A DNA stretch of 64,000 nt from Chthoniobacterales bacterium (GTDB taxonomy: Bacteria; Verrucomicrobiota; Verrucomicrobiia; Chthoniobacterales; JACTMZ01). The position numbers were made by a program, and so were the translations under genes. Where the stretch lies: contig JACSRX010000035.1 in the NCBI GenBank assembly GCA_014879535.1, positions 19,339 through 83,338 of the forward strand. Reading direction: 5' to 3'. Positions 40,524-48,010 of this stretch are shown one piece after another (within the stretch, counting starts at the first letter, position 1; the number at the start of each line of letters is the position of its first letter). The notes beneath the pieces are model-generated. The model saw only the letters and a list, made by a program, of their open reading frames with translations. It did not search any database and was not told the origin of the DNA.

Positions 40524-40598
40524 TGGTTGCAGGGCCGGGACTCGAACCCGGATCTGGCGGGCATGAGCCGCCCGTGACACCACTTTCACCACCCTGCG
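40524..40598 (-). tRNA. tRNA-Met (CAT), initiator type
   Basis: The minus strand folds into a complete 75-base cloverleaf: acceptor CGCAGGG/CCCTGCA, D stem GTGA/TCAC with a GG-containing loop, anticodon stem GGCGG/CCGCC with loop CTCATGC (anticodon CAT), a four-base variable loop, T stem CCGGG/CCCGG with loop TTCGAGT, discriminator A and an encoded CCA. Position 1 is C opposite A72, the mismatch that marks bacterial initiator tRNAs. Against this, pair 11-24 is U-A (elongator-like) and the three G-C pairs of the initiator anticodon stem are broken by C29-G41. It lies two bases after the ParB-like stop. Confidence 0.88.
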
Positions 40599-40600
40599 GT

Positions 40601-41257
40601 TCAGCCTTGGGCCGCCGCTTTTTGCGCAAGTTCGATGAGTCGTTTTCCATGAAGCACGCGGCCAATGCCGATTTTCTTGGTCTTGCGGGTGATCGAGTAA
40701 TCCACCTCGGTCACGCCGATGAGTTGAAGGGCGAGCATCCAGTCCCGCAGGTCGTGGAACATGAAGACCAGATAGTCGTGGTGCTCGAAGGGCTGGCACT
40801 CCATCCGCGGGATCGTCTCCAAGTCCTCGGCCTCCTCTTCCGCAAACAACTTGGCGATCTCGTCTTCCATGAACCCGGTCAGTTCCACATCGAACTCCGG
40901 GTCCGCCTCGCGCAGCCTCTCCACCACCCGCTTGAGGTCGTCCTCGTCGAGTTCAGCCAACTCGGAAAGCCGATTGTCGGCCAGCAAGTCGGCCAGTTCC
41001 GCCGCTTCGCTCTCGTAGTCTTGCCGGTCCACCGGCACCGTCTCGCAGCCCATGAGCAGTGCGGCCTCCAGTCGCCCGTGGCCTCGGACGATCAGCCCAC
41101 TCCTCTTGCTCACCGTGATTGGCGAGCGCCACCCCTGCTCCTGGATGATCGCCGCCAGAAGCTGGATCTGGTGGGCACTGTGGCGGTTCGGGTTGCCCGG
41201 GTTCGGCTTGAGCGTTCGCGGGTCAACCAACTCGCTGTGGGCACAATGCACGGTCAT
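40601..41257 (-). CDS. ParB-like N-terminal-domain protein
   Basis: A 218-residue protein. The first 100 residues match the ParB/sulfiredoxin fold: LKPNPGNPNRHSAHQIQLLA, then PITVSKRSGLIVRGHGRLEA (the G-H-G-R nucleotide motif) and TVPVDRQDYESEAAELADLL. The C-terminal half is helical plus a strand region (HDYLVFMFHDLRDWMLALQL). In phages, such ParB-type proteins often accompany DNA modification genes. It is the first gene of the leftward unit with the tRNA and the glycosyltransferase-like gene, and is divergent from the HTH regulator across site D. Confidence 0.78.
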   Translation of the reverse strand: MTVHCAHSELVDPRTLKPNPGNPNRHSAHQIQLLAAIIQEQGWRSPITVSKRSGLIVRGHGRLEAALLMGCETVPVDRQDYESEAAELADLLADNRLSELAELDEDDLKRVVERLREADPEFDVELTGFMEDEIAKLFAEEEAEDLETIPRMECQPFEHHDYLVFMFHDLRDWMLALQLIGVTEVDYSITRKTKKIGIGRVLHGKRLIELAQKAAAQG

Positions 41258-41293
41258 GTGCCCGCGGCCCCATTGTCAACGCGCTCGCCCAGC

Positions 41294-41310
41294 CCACGTC
41301 AGTCGCGTAG
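41294..41310. promoter_or_regulatory. Operator-like site D in the divergent switch region
   Basis: CCACGTCAGTCGCGTAG, 12 of 17 positions as in sites A and B. It lies in the 62-base gap between the ParB-like gene (leftward, start 41257) and the HTH regulator (rightward, GTG 41320), 10 bp before the latter. This is the expected position for autoregulation and for control of the divergent unit. Confidence 0.55.
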
Positions 41311-41319
41311 GATGGGGCC

Positions 41320-41502
41320 GTGACGCGGAAGCAGTTCACCAAGACCCTCAAAGACTGGCGCGAGCGCAAGGGATTCACCCAAGCCGAAGCCGCCAAGCAC
41401 CTCGGGATTTCCGTGCGCACCCTCCAGAACTGGGAGATTGCGCGAAATATGCCGCGGGGATACGGGCTTGCGGCGCTGCTTAAAGCCATCTCTCTGAGAT
41501 GA
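41320..41502 (+). CDS. Cro/CI-like XRE-family regulator
   Basis: A 60-residue protein that is a single XRE HTH domain: DWRERKGFTQAEAAKHLGIS, then VRTLQNWEIARNMPRGYGL. No dimerisation or cleavage domain is present, as in Cro-type proteins. It starts at a GTG 10 bases after site D. It is the best candidate for binding the CTACGC/GCGTAG repeats and hence for controlling the leftward genes. Its stop overlaps the ATG of the DUF6933-type gene. Confidence 0.8.
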   Translation: MTRKQFTKTLKDWRERKGFTQAEAAKHLGISVRTLQNWEIARNMPRGYGLAALLKAISLR

Positions 41503-41999
41503 TCCTCCACTTGTCACAGGCGCTGGCCAAGCGGCTCAAGTGCAAGTTGTCTTTTTCCGACGCGAAGATCAACCAGACAGGGCGAACTGATTCATGGAGT
41601 GCGGACATCTTTCGCATCCCCCGCATGGGCTCCCACATTCTGGTCATGCACGACGCCTCCCTTTGGCCCCTCATCTTCGAGGCGCAGCGCTTCAAGACCT
41701 ACGAACAGTTTCTTGAAACTCTCCTCCTTCACATTGAGTCATCCTATTTTCGTTTCGGCGCCAGTTTTGATGGGAGCAACATCACCGTGGTCGCCACCAA
41801 ACGCAGCAACCGCAGCATCATTGGTTCAATGAACAACGCGATCATGTTGATCGTGAGCTACGTCGAGCAATCCATTGAGGAGGGCGAACCAATGGACGGG
41901 ATCGAATTGCAGGAACGTATCGCACGCACACCTTTCATGGCCTTGGAGGACATCTTCCCGGACAAGGCATTCGCACGGATCGCCGCGCAACAGCGTTGA
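41499..41999 (+). CDS. DUF6933-type protein
   Basis: A 166-residue protein resembling DUF6933: it starts MILHLSQALAKRLKCKL, has SWSADIFRIPRMGSHILVMH near 31-50 and ends the domain with TKRSNRSIIGSMNNAIMLIV, the family's N-R-S-x-x-GsMN element. The biochemical function of this domain is unknown. The gene is translationally coupled to the HTH regulator (ATGA overlap), an arrangement common to toxin-antitoxin and regulator-effector pairs. Base composition is more AT-rich than the terminase genes that follow. Confidence 0.7.
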   Translation: MILHLSQALAKRLKCKLSFSDAKINQTGRTDSWSADIFRIPRMGSHILVMHDASLWPLIFEAQRFKTYEQFLETLLLHIESSYFRFGASFDGSNITVVATKRSNRSIIGSMNNAIMLIVSYVEQSIEEGEPMDGIELQERIARTPFMALEDIFPDKAFARIAAQQR

Positions 42000-42015
42000 C
42001 GCCCCCTGCTCCTTC

Positions 42016-42618
42016 ATGGAGCAGATCCCACCCGAGGTCGCCCGCAAGCTTCTCAACCGCGACTTCACCAATCTGATCAGCCGGGTTCAGGCCGGCGGCA
42101 AACTCACGCGGGCTGAACGCGCCATGCTCCAGGCAATGGCGGCAGGATCGTCGGATTCCGCCATCACCTCGGCGGCCAACTTCAACGAGCTGGCCGATGC
42201 CTTGGGCGTCACCCGTCAGGCGATCCACACTTGGCGGAAGATGGAGGGCGCTCCCGAACCCTCGGCCAACGGCACGCACGATGTGGCGGCATGGCGGGAA
42301 TTCGCCAAACAGCGTGGCCTCAAGGGCGGCGAGGAACTCACCGACGCAGAAAGCTCGCTCAAGGCCCGCAAACTCCTAGCCGAGGTCATGGAGCGCGAGT
42401 TGCGGCTCAAGGTGAAGCAGGGCGAGTTCGTGCCCCTGGACGACGTGCGGACTCGCTGGGCCTACCACGTGGGGCAGGCCGTGGCCCTGCTGCGCAAGCG
42501 GCTGGAGAACGAGCTGCCGCCGATCCTCTCCGGCCTCGATGCCACGGCGATCCGCAAGGAACTGTCCGGCGCTGTCGATGAGTTCGCCTCCCTCATGCAC
42601 GACGGCGACGGGGCATGA
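42016..42618 (+). CDS. Terminase small subunit (Nu1-like)
   Basis: A 200-residue packaging protein. An N-terminal helical region is followed by an HTH (FNELADALGVTRQAIHTWRK near 55-74), a spacer, and long helices (residues 110-195) as in small terminases that bind pac/cos DNA and recruit the large subunit. The start at 42016 lies 20 bases after a TTGAC box, and the stop overlaps the large terminase ATG by four bases. Assignment rests on position and HTH. Confidence 0.82.
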   Translation: MEQIPPEVARKLLNRDFTNLISRVQAGGKLTRAERAMLQAMAAGSSDSAITSAANFNELADALGVTRQAIHTWRKMEGAPEPSANGTHDVAAWREFAKQRGLKGGEELTDAESSLKARKLLAEVMERELRLKVKQGEFVPLDDVRTRWAYHVGQAVALLRKRLENELPPILSGLDATAIRKELSGAVDEFASLMHDGDGA

Positions 42619-44435
42619 TCGCCCTCGATTCCATCTGGCGCGACGTTTGGAGACCGCCTGACCGCCGGCCCCCTTGGGCGTGGGCCGAGGAACACATCCC
42701 CTCGATCCCGTATTCGCCCGTGCCGGGACGCTTCCGCTCCGACCACTCCCCGTGGCTCCGCGAACCCCTCGAGGCGCTCACCGACCCCGCCGTCCGGGTC
42801 ATCTCGATCATCGCCGCCATTCAGTGCGGAAAGACCAGTGTGGGCGAGATCGGCATGTCCTACATCATCCCGAACCTGCCCGGCCCGGCTCTCTGGCTCG
42901 ACCAGACCGACGAGGACGCCCGCGACCAAGCCGAATCCCGCCTCCACAAGCTCTTCGACGAGTGCGCCCCGGTCCGCGCCCTCTACCCCCGCGACCGGCA
43001 CAAGAAGAAGACGGCCACGATCCATTTCGCCAACGGCATGACCCTGTGGGTTCTCGGCGCCCACAACCGCACGAACCTCCAGCGCCGCTCGATCCGCTGG
43101 CTCATCGGCGACGAAACATGGCGCTGGCCGCCCGGTCACATGGCCGAAGCCGAGGCCCGCGTCACCGCCTTCGGATGGCTCGGCAAGTGCCTCTTCATGA
43201 GCCAGGCCGGCGAGGACGGCGACGACACCCACCGCAAGTTCGAGACCACCGACCAGCGCGAGTGGACGTTCGCCTGCCCCAAGTGCTCTCACCGCCAGCC
43301 CTTCCTCTGGGCCAACGTGGAATGGAGCAAATCCGCCCGCAATGACGACGGCGAATGGGACTACGGCGAAGTGAGAAGGACTGCGTCCTTGCGCTGCGCC
43401 AACTGCAACCACTACTTCGACGATTCAGACCGGACCCGATGGGAACTCAACTCCACCGGTCTCTTCGTCCCTCAGAATCCCTCGGCCTCGCCCGAGAATG
43501 TCGGCTTTCACTGGAACTCCCTGTGCTCGATGAGCTGGGGGCGGCTCGCGGAACTCTACCTCCGCGCCAAGGCCGTGGCCCGCCAAGGCGACATCACGCT
43601 CCTCCAGCAGTTCTACCAGAAGCGCCTCGCCCTCCCGTGGCGCGAATCCAGCGAGGACTACCGCCTCGAAATCGAGCGCACCGGCTACCGCAAGGGCGAG
43701 CTTTGGGAAGACGAGGCCGCCTTCGACAAGTCCGGGCGCATTATCCCCGGACCCTACGAACCCGAGAAGGTTTCGGCCGCCTTGCGCATCCTCACCGTGG
43801 ACGTGCAGATGGACCACTTCTTCGCCGTGGTGCGGTCATGGAGTGCCCTCGGATCGTCAAGGTTGTTGCACAACAACCGGCTCGTCACGTTCGAGGACAT
43901 CAAGGAGTTGCAGAACCAGTTCGCCATCCACCCGAACCTGGTCTTCCTCGACGCGGGCCACGCCGCCTACGAGGTCTACCGCAACTGCTCCCTCCACGGC
44001 TGGACGGCCCTCATCGGTGACAAGCGCCCGACCTTCGTCCACCACACCAAGGACGGACGCTCGATCCACCGCTTCTACTCCCCGCGCCGCAAGATTGTCC
44101 TCGGTGCCCACGGCTCCTGCTCGGTCTTCTACTGGTCCAATCTCAACTGCAAAGACATCCTCGCCCGCCTCCGCCGCAACCAGCGCCCCGAGAACGGCCC
44201 CACATGGGAAGTGCCCGACGACATCGACGACGACTACCTCGCCCAGATGGAGAGCGAAATCCGCATCAAGGACACCGGCAAGTGGCGGTGGAAACAGGTC
44301 GGTGATCGGCCCAACCACTACTGGGACTGCGAGGCCATGCAGGTCGTGGCCGCCGTAATGCTCAAGATCGTGGGGCGGGAGTTTGCGCCAGCAGATTCCG
44401 CCCAGGACCACGACTCCGAACCTTCGCCGAGTTGA
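42615..44435 (+). CDS. Terminase large subunit, GpA family
   Basis: A 606-residue packaging motor and nuclease of the lambda gpA type. Residues about 50-65 hold the ATPase P loop region (SIIAAIQCGKTSVGEIG), Walker B-like RWLIGDETWRWP is near 158-169, and a zinc-ribbon-like pair (FACPKCSHRQPF; LRCANCNHYF) lies at about 217-265. The C-terminal nuclease domain includes RILTVDVQMDHFFAVV near 394-409 and LVFLDAGHAAYEVY near 443-456. Length and order match GpA terminases, implying cos-type packaging. One copy of the GTTGTT palindrome is inside the gene (43861). Confidence 0.92.
   Translation: MIALDSIWRDVWRPPDRRPPWAWAEEHIPSIPYSPVPGRFRSDHSPWLREPLEALTDPAVRVISIIAAIQCGKTSVGEIGMSYIIPNLPGPALWLDQTDEDARDQAESRLHKLFDECAPVRALYPRDRHKKKTATIHFANGMTLWVLGAHNRTNLQRRSIRWLIGDETWRWPPGHMAEAEARVTAFGWLGKCLFMSQAGEDGDDTHRKFETTDQREWTFACPKCSHRQPFLWANVEWSKSARNDDGEWDYGEVRRTASLRCANCNHYFDDSDRTRWELNSTGLFVPQNPSASPENVGFHWNSLCSMSWGRLAELYLRAKAVARQGDITLLQQFYQKRLALPWRESSEDYRLEIERTGYRKGELWEDEAAFDKSGRIIPGPYEPEKVSAALRILTVDVQMDHFFAVVRSWSALGSSRLLHNNRLVTFEDIKELQNQFAIHPNLVFLDAGHAAYEVYRNCSLHGWTALIGDKRPTFVHHTKDGRSIHRFYSPRRKIVLGAHGSCSVFYWSNLNCKDILARLRRNQRPENGPTWEVPDDIDDDYLAQMESEIRIKDTGKWRWKQVGDRPNHYWDCEAMQVVAAVMLKIVGREFAPADSAQDHDSEPSPS
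43861..43878. repeat. GTTGTT-type palindrome, copy 3
   Basis: GGTTGTTGCACAACAACC, 8-bp arms, inside the large terminase gene (encoding RLLHNNR). Confidence 0.5.
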
Positions 44436-44450
44436 CGCCGGGTCGCGGGC

Positions 44451-44966
44451 ATGGTCCCGCTCAAGCGTCTCGTCGAAATCGCCACCCGCGAGGTGGGAGT
44501 GCAGGAAGTGGGGGGCAACAACCGCGGCCCCCGCATCGTCGAATACCAATCAGCCACCTGGCTCAAGCCCGCCCCGTGGCCGTGGTGCGCCGCCTTCATC
44601 TGCTGGATCATCCGCGAGTGGCTCAAGGACGCCGAGGTTCAGGCGGCCTACTCACTCACCGGCACCCGCGCCATCGAGGCATGGCGTCCTCGCACCGCCG
44701 GGGCATTCGACTTCGAGCGCTGGGCCAAGGAAAAGAACCTCCGTGTCCTGCCCCGCACCGCCAAGGCCAAGGCGGGCGACCTGGTCATCTTCGACTTCTC
44801 CCACATCGGCATCGTCATCAAGGACCAACTCGGCACCGACTCCATCGAAACCGTCGAAGGCAACACAAACGCAGCCGGCCAGCGTGACAGCACTGCGGGC
44901 GACGGCGTGTGGCGCAAACGGCGGCCCGTCTCCTCGGTGCGCTCCTTCATCCGGCTTCTCTCCTGA
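44451..44966 (+). CDS. CHAP-domain peptidoglycan hydrolase (endolysin-like)
   Basis: A 171-residue CHAP amidase/endopeptidase. The catalytic Cys is in PAPWPWCAAFICWIIREW near 41-58, the His in DFSHIGIVI near 115-123, and the polar third residue in TVEGNTN near 135-141; GDLVIF precedes the His as usual. The first residues (LVEIATREVGVQEVGGNN) match the N-terminal helix of phage and bacterial CHAP amidases. A TTGAC box lies 19 bases upstream of the ATG. A place within the packaging genes is unusual for a lysis gene, so it could be virion-associated; no holin is evident nearby. Confidence 0.82.
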   Translation: MVPLKRLVEIATREVGVQEVGGNNRGPRIVEYQSATWLKPAPWPWCAAFICWIIREWLKDAEVQAAYSLTGTRAIEAWRPRTAGAFDFERWAKEKNLRVLPRTAKAKAGDLVIFDFSHIGIVIKDQLGTDSIETVEGNTNAAGQRDSTAGDGVWRKRRPVSSVRSFIRLLS

Positions 44967-44969
44967 ATC

Positions 44970-45221
44970 ATGGCCGCGCCCGACTACTCCATCGGCTTCA
45001 GCCGTGCCGAGGTGGAGGAAATCCTCTCGATCCACAAGGCCGAGTTGACCAAGACGCTGGCCAGTTGGACCGATTCGGGTTCGGCCGTGACCAAGCGGCG
45101 TCTCGATGAAATCCACCTCGTCATCGCCGCCTGCCAGGACGCCCTGCGCAAGCTCGCACCCGAGACCTACGGACGCTCGACCCGCGTGGCTCAGTCCGAA
45201 GTCATCCACATCCCACGATGA
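44970..45221 (+). CDS. gpW-like head-tail connector
   Basis: An 83-residue helical protein (FSRAEVEEILSIHKAELTK, then RRLDEIHLVIAACQDALRK) with a C-terminal extended tail, between the lysin and portal genes. Size and position fit the gpW family that attaches to the portal ring after packaging. The start follows the lysin stop by three bases; the stop overlaps the portal ATG. Confidence 0.72.
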   Translation: MAAPDYSIGFSRAEVEEILSIHKAELTKTLASWTDSGSAVTKRRLDEIHLVIAACQDALRKLAPETYGRSTRVAQSEVIHIPR

Positions 45222-46672
45222 AGCTGCTCCCTGCCATCGCCCGCTACGTGCTGCCAGCCGCGCTTTTGCCCAAGGCGTGGGCGTCGCCGTATGACGCCGC
45301 TAACTGGTCACCGGCCCGTGGGCGTGTTCCAGGCTCCTCTCCCCGCGATGCCAAGCTCGACCTGTCCCCCAGCGTCAGGACGGAGTTGGTCCGCCGGTCC
45401 CGCTACCTCCACCGCAACTCGGGTTTCGTCCGCGAGCTGGTCTCCAACATGGCGATCTACTCCACGGGCGATGGCATCCGCCCGCAGGCGCAGAGCCCGG
45501 ACCCGGCATGGAACCGCCGCGCCGAGGAACTTTTCCGCGAATGGGCGGCACGTTGCGAGGTGACCGGACGCTTCTCGTTCGAGGAATGCCAGTCGCTCGT
45601 GTGCCGGGGCATGGACGTGGACGGCGAATACTTCGTGTTGAAGACCCGCGACGGCTTCGGCCGCCCCGCCCTTCAACTCATCGAGACCCACCGCATCGGC
45701 GACCCCACAGGCGAAACCTCAGACGGCCTAACCCTCGACCGCGCTGGCCGCCCCGTCTCCTACCGGCTCTTGGAGGACGACGGCCACCGAGACATCCCTG
45801 CCGCGTCCATGCTCCACATCTTCGAGCCCGAGTCTGCCAGCGCCGTGCGGTCGGCCCCCACGATCCAGCACTCGATCAACCACGTGCTCGATGAAATCGA
45901 ACTCCTCGCCCTGGAGAAGCACGCCGTGAAGGACAACGCCGACGTGGCCCGAATCCTGAAGACGGCCCGCCCCGACATGGGTGACAGCGGCGACTTCTCC
46001 CTCGGCACGCCCGACGAGGCACAGGCAAGCGACCCGACCCAGCTCCAGAAGATCGTCGGTGGCAAACTCGTCGCCCTCAAACCGGAGGAATCCTTGGACA
46101 GCTTCCAGTCCAGTCGCCCCTCGCCCACCTTCACAGGCTTCCTGCAGCACCTCCGCCGCGACTCCGCCCTGGGCGTCCTGCCCTACGAGTTCGCCGCCGA
46201 CTCCAGCATGATCGGCGGGGCGGGCGTGCGGCTCATCGTAGCCAAGGCGGACCGCCGGTTTTCCTACCGCCAACTCATCCTCATCAACCGCCTCATCGAA
46301 CCCGTGTGGGCCTACGTGATCGGGGATGCCATCACCAACGGCGAACTGGAGGCCGCACCGCTGTGGTGGCGGATTGCCTGCACCACACCGCGCAGGGTCA
46401 CCGTGGATGCCGGACGCGAGGCCCAGCAGAACCGAGCCGACGTGGAGATGGGCCTCAAGACGCTCTCGCAGAGCTTCGGTGAACTCGGCCTCGACTTTGA
46501 GGAGGAGATGCGCACCCGTGCCCGCAACGCCAAGTTCCTCGTGGAGCTGGCCGAGGAGTTCTCTATCCCGCTTGAGATGTTGTGGAAGACGAGCGGCGGG
46601 GTGGCCTCAACGCCTGCGGTGGGCGAGACCGAGGACCCACCGGCCATCGCAGGACGACGGCAGGGCGATTGA
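45218..46672 (+). CDS. Portal protein, lambda gpB family
   Basis: A 484-residue portal subunit. Typical family features are RYLHRNSGFVRELVSNMAIY near 62-81, FEECQSLVCRGMDVDGEYFV near 123-142, LQLIETHRIGDP, VLDEIELLALEKHAVKDNA near 225-243 and the C-terminal VLPYEFAADSSMIGGAGVRL near 322-341. The portal forms the 12-fold ring through which DNA enters. It overlaps the connector stop; its own stop lies inside a TTGAC box that precedes the protease start. Confidence 0.92.
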   Translation: MKLLPAIARYVLPAALLPKAWASPYDAANWSPARGRVPGSSPRDAKLDLSPSVRTELVRRSRYLHRNSGFVRELVSNMAIYSTGDGIRPQAQSPDPAWNRRAEELFREWAARCEVTGRFSFEECQSLVCRGMDVDGEYFVLKTRDGFGRPALQLIETHRIGDPTGETSDGLTLDRAGRPVSYRLLEDDGHRDIPAASMLHIFEPESASAVRSAPTIQHSINHVLDEIELLALEKHAVKDNADVARILKTARPDMGDSGDFSLGTPDEAQASDPTQLQKIVGGKLVALKPEESLDSFQSSRPSPTFTGFLQHLRRDSALGVLPYEFAADSSMIGGAGVRLIVAKADRRFSYRQLILINRLIEPVWAYVIGDAITNGELEAAPLWWRIACTTPRRVTVDAGREAQQNRADVEMGLKTLSQSFGELGLDFEEEMRTRARNAKFLVELAEEFSIPLEMLWKTSGGVASTPAVGETEDPPAIAGRRQGD

Positions 46673-46687
46673 CACGGCCATCCGGTC

Positions 46688-47998
46688 GTGACGCCCACGA
46701 CCTTCCTCCAGCCCTGGCTCATCACGGCCGAGGCCCTGCAAGCCATCCACGCGGCCTCGTTCTTCGACCGCAAGCCTGACCAGCCGACCGCCCCCGCCAG
46801 CCCGAGCCTCACGATTGAGGACGGCGTGGGCGTGGTGGCCATCCGCGGCCCCATGCTCCGGCAGCCGGGCATCTTCGAGCGCGTCCTGCTCAAGGCCTGC
46901 GACACGGACGAGATCACTCGCGCCATCGAGGAAGCCGCCTCCCGCGCCGACGTGCAGGCCATCTTCCTCGACATCGATTCCCCCGGCGGATCGGTCAACG
47001 GCACGCCCGAGCTGGCTCAAGCCGTGGCTGAGGCATCCAAGGTCAAATACGTCTATGCCTTCAGTGCCGGGCAGATGTGCTCGGCGGCCTACTGGGTCGC
47101 GAGCCAGGCCGATGCCATCTATGCCACGCCCAGCGCCCGCATCGGCTCCATCGGCGTGATTCTGCCGGTGCTTGACTCCTCGGGTGCCTTCGACAAGGCG
47201 GGCCTGAAGGTCGAGGTGTTCGCAGCGGGCAAGTTCAAGAGCGCGGGAACACCGGGCGTTTCGCTGACGGAAGACCAGCGCACGTGGCTCCAGAACGAGG
47301 TCGAGGAAACCGCCGCCGACTTCCGCAGCGCCGTGCTCGCCCGCGGCCGCAAGATTCCCGACGAGGCCATGGAGGGCCAGACGTTCTCCACGCGTCGTGC
47401 CATGCGCATGAACCTCGCCGGCATGGTGCGCAACCGGGCCGAGGCCATGGAGCGCCTGCGCAAACTTCATGTGCGCCCAGTTGACACGGATCGCGTGGCA
47501 ATGACCGCACCTTCCCTCGAATCCGAGCTCGCCCAGGCGCGCGAGCAGATCACCAAGCTCGAAACCGACCTGACCGAGGCCCGCAAGCAGGCCGACGACC
47601 TCAAGGCCGGCCACGACGCCCTCCAGCAGGAACTGGCCATCACCCAGGAAACGCTCACCAAGACCAAGACCGCCACCGAGGTCCACAGCGCCGAGGTGAA
47701 AGCCCTGGCCGGCGAGCGTGACGACCTTTCGGCCAGACTCAAGGAAGCCGAGGGGCGTGTCTCCACCCTGGAGGCCGCCGAACAGGACCTCAACAAGCGG
47801 GCCTCGGCCATGGCCGCCCGCATCATCGCAGAAACCGGCACCCCGCAGCCCGCCGCCATCACGCCCAAGAGCGAGTCGGCCACCGACGACATCGTCGCCC
47901 GCTTCAAGTCCATCACCGACCCGACCGAGCAGACCGCCTTCTGGCGCTCCCTCACCCCGGCCCAACGCGCCGCGATCCTCTCCACCGCAAACCAGTAA
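46688..47998 (+). CDS. S49-family prohead protease with C-terminal scaffold
   Basis: A 436-residue protein. Residues 1-260 are an SppA/lambda gpC-like serine protease: IFLDIDSPGGSVNGTPEL near 95-112, nucleophile Ser in FSAGQMCSAAYWVASQADA near 123-141, and the general-base Lys in EVFAAGKFKSAGTPG near 177-191. The remainder is coiled coil (ELAQAREQITKLETDLTEAR) and acts as scaffold. It starts at a GTG inside a hairpin, 19 bases after a TTGAC box. A second in-frame start at 47501 with its own box suggests a separate scaffold product. Confidence 0.9.
   Translation: MTPTTFLQPWLITAEALQAIHAASFFDRKPDQPTAPASPSLTIEDGVGVVAIRGPMLRQPGIFERVLLKACDTDEITRAIEEAASRADVQAIFLDIDSPGGSVNGTPELAQAVAEASKVKYVYAFSAGQMCSAAYWVASQADAIYATPSARIGSIGVILPVLDSSGAFDKAGLKVEVFAAGKFKSAGTPGVSLTEDQRTWLQNEVEETAADFRSAVLARGRKIPDEAMEGQTFSTRRAMRMNLAGMVRNRAEAMERLRKLHVRPVDTDRVAMTAPSLESELAQAREQITKLETDLTEARKQADDLKAGHDALQQELAITQETLTKTKTATEVHSAEVKALAGERDDLSARLKEAEGRVSTLEAAEQDLNKRASAMAARIIAETGTPQPAAITPKSESATDDIVARFKSITDPTEQTAFWRSLTPAQRAAILSTANQ
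47501..47998 (+). CDS. Nested scaffold protein (lambda Nu3-like), internal start
   Basis: An in-frame ATG at 47501, just where the protease domain ends and the coiled coil begins (MTAPSLESELAQAREQI), would give a 165-residue scaffold. A TTGAC box lies exactly 20 bases upstream, as for the other late genes, which is the main evidence that the start is used. Lambda makes its scaffold Nu3 from the same kind of internal start in gene C. Confidence 0.65.
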   Translation: MTAPSLESELAQAREQITKLETDLTEARKQADDLKAGHDALQQELAITQETLTKTKTATEVHSAEVKALAGERDDLSARLKEAEGRVSTLEAAEQDLNKRASAMAARIIAETGTPQPAAITPKSESATDDIVARFKSITDPTEQTAFWRSLTPAQRAAILSTANQ

Positions 47999-48010
47999 CC
48001 GCCCACTCCC

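Noticed and set aside
40524..40598. tRNA-Ile2 (CAT read as lysidine) instead of initiator
   Set aside because: The C1-A72 mismatch with an encoded CCA is the mark of an initiator; tRNA-Ile2 has a paired first position. Elongator-like features are noted in the entry.
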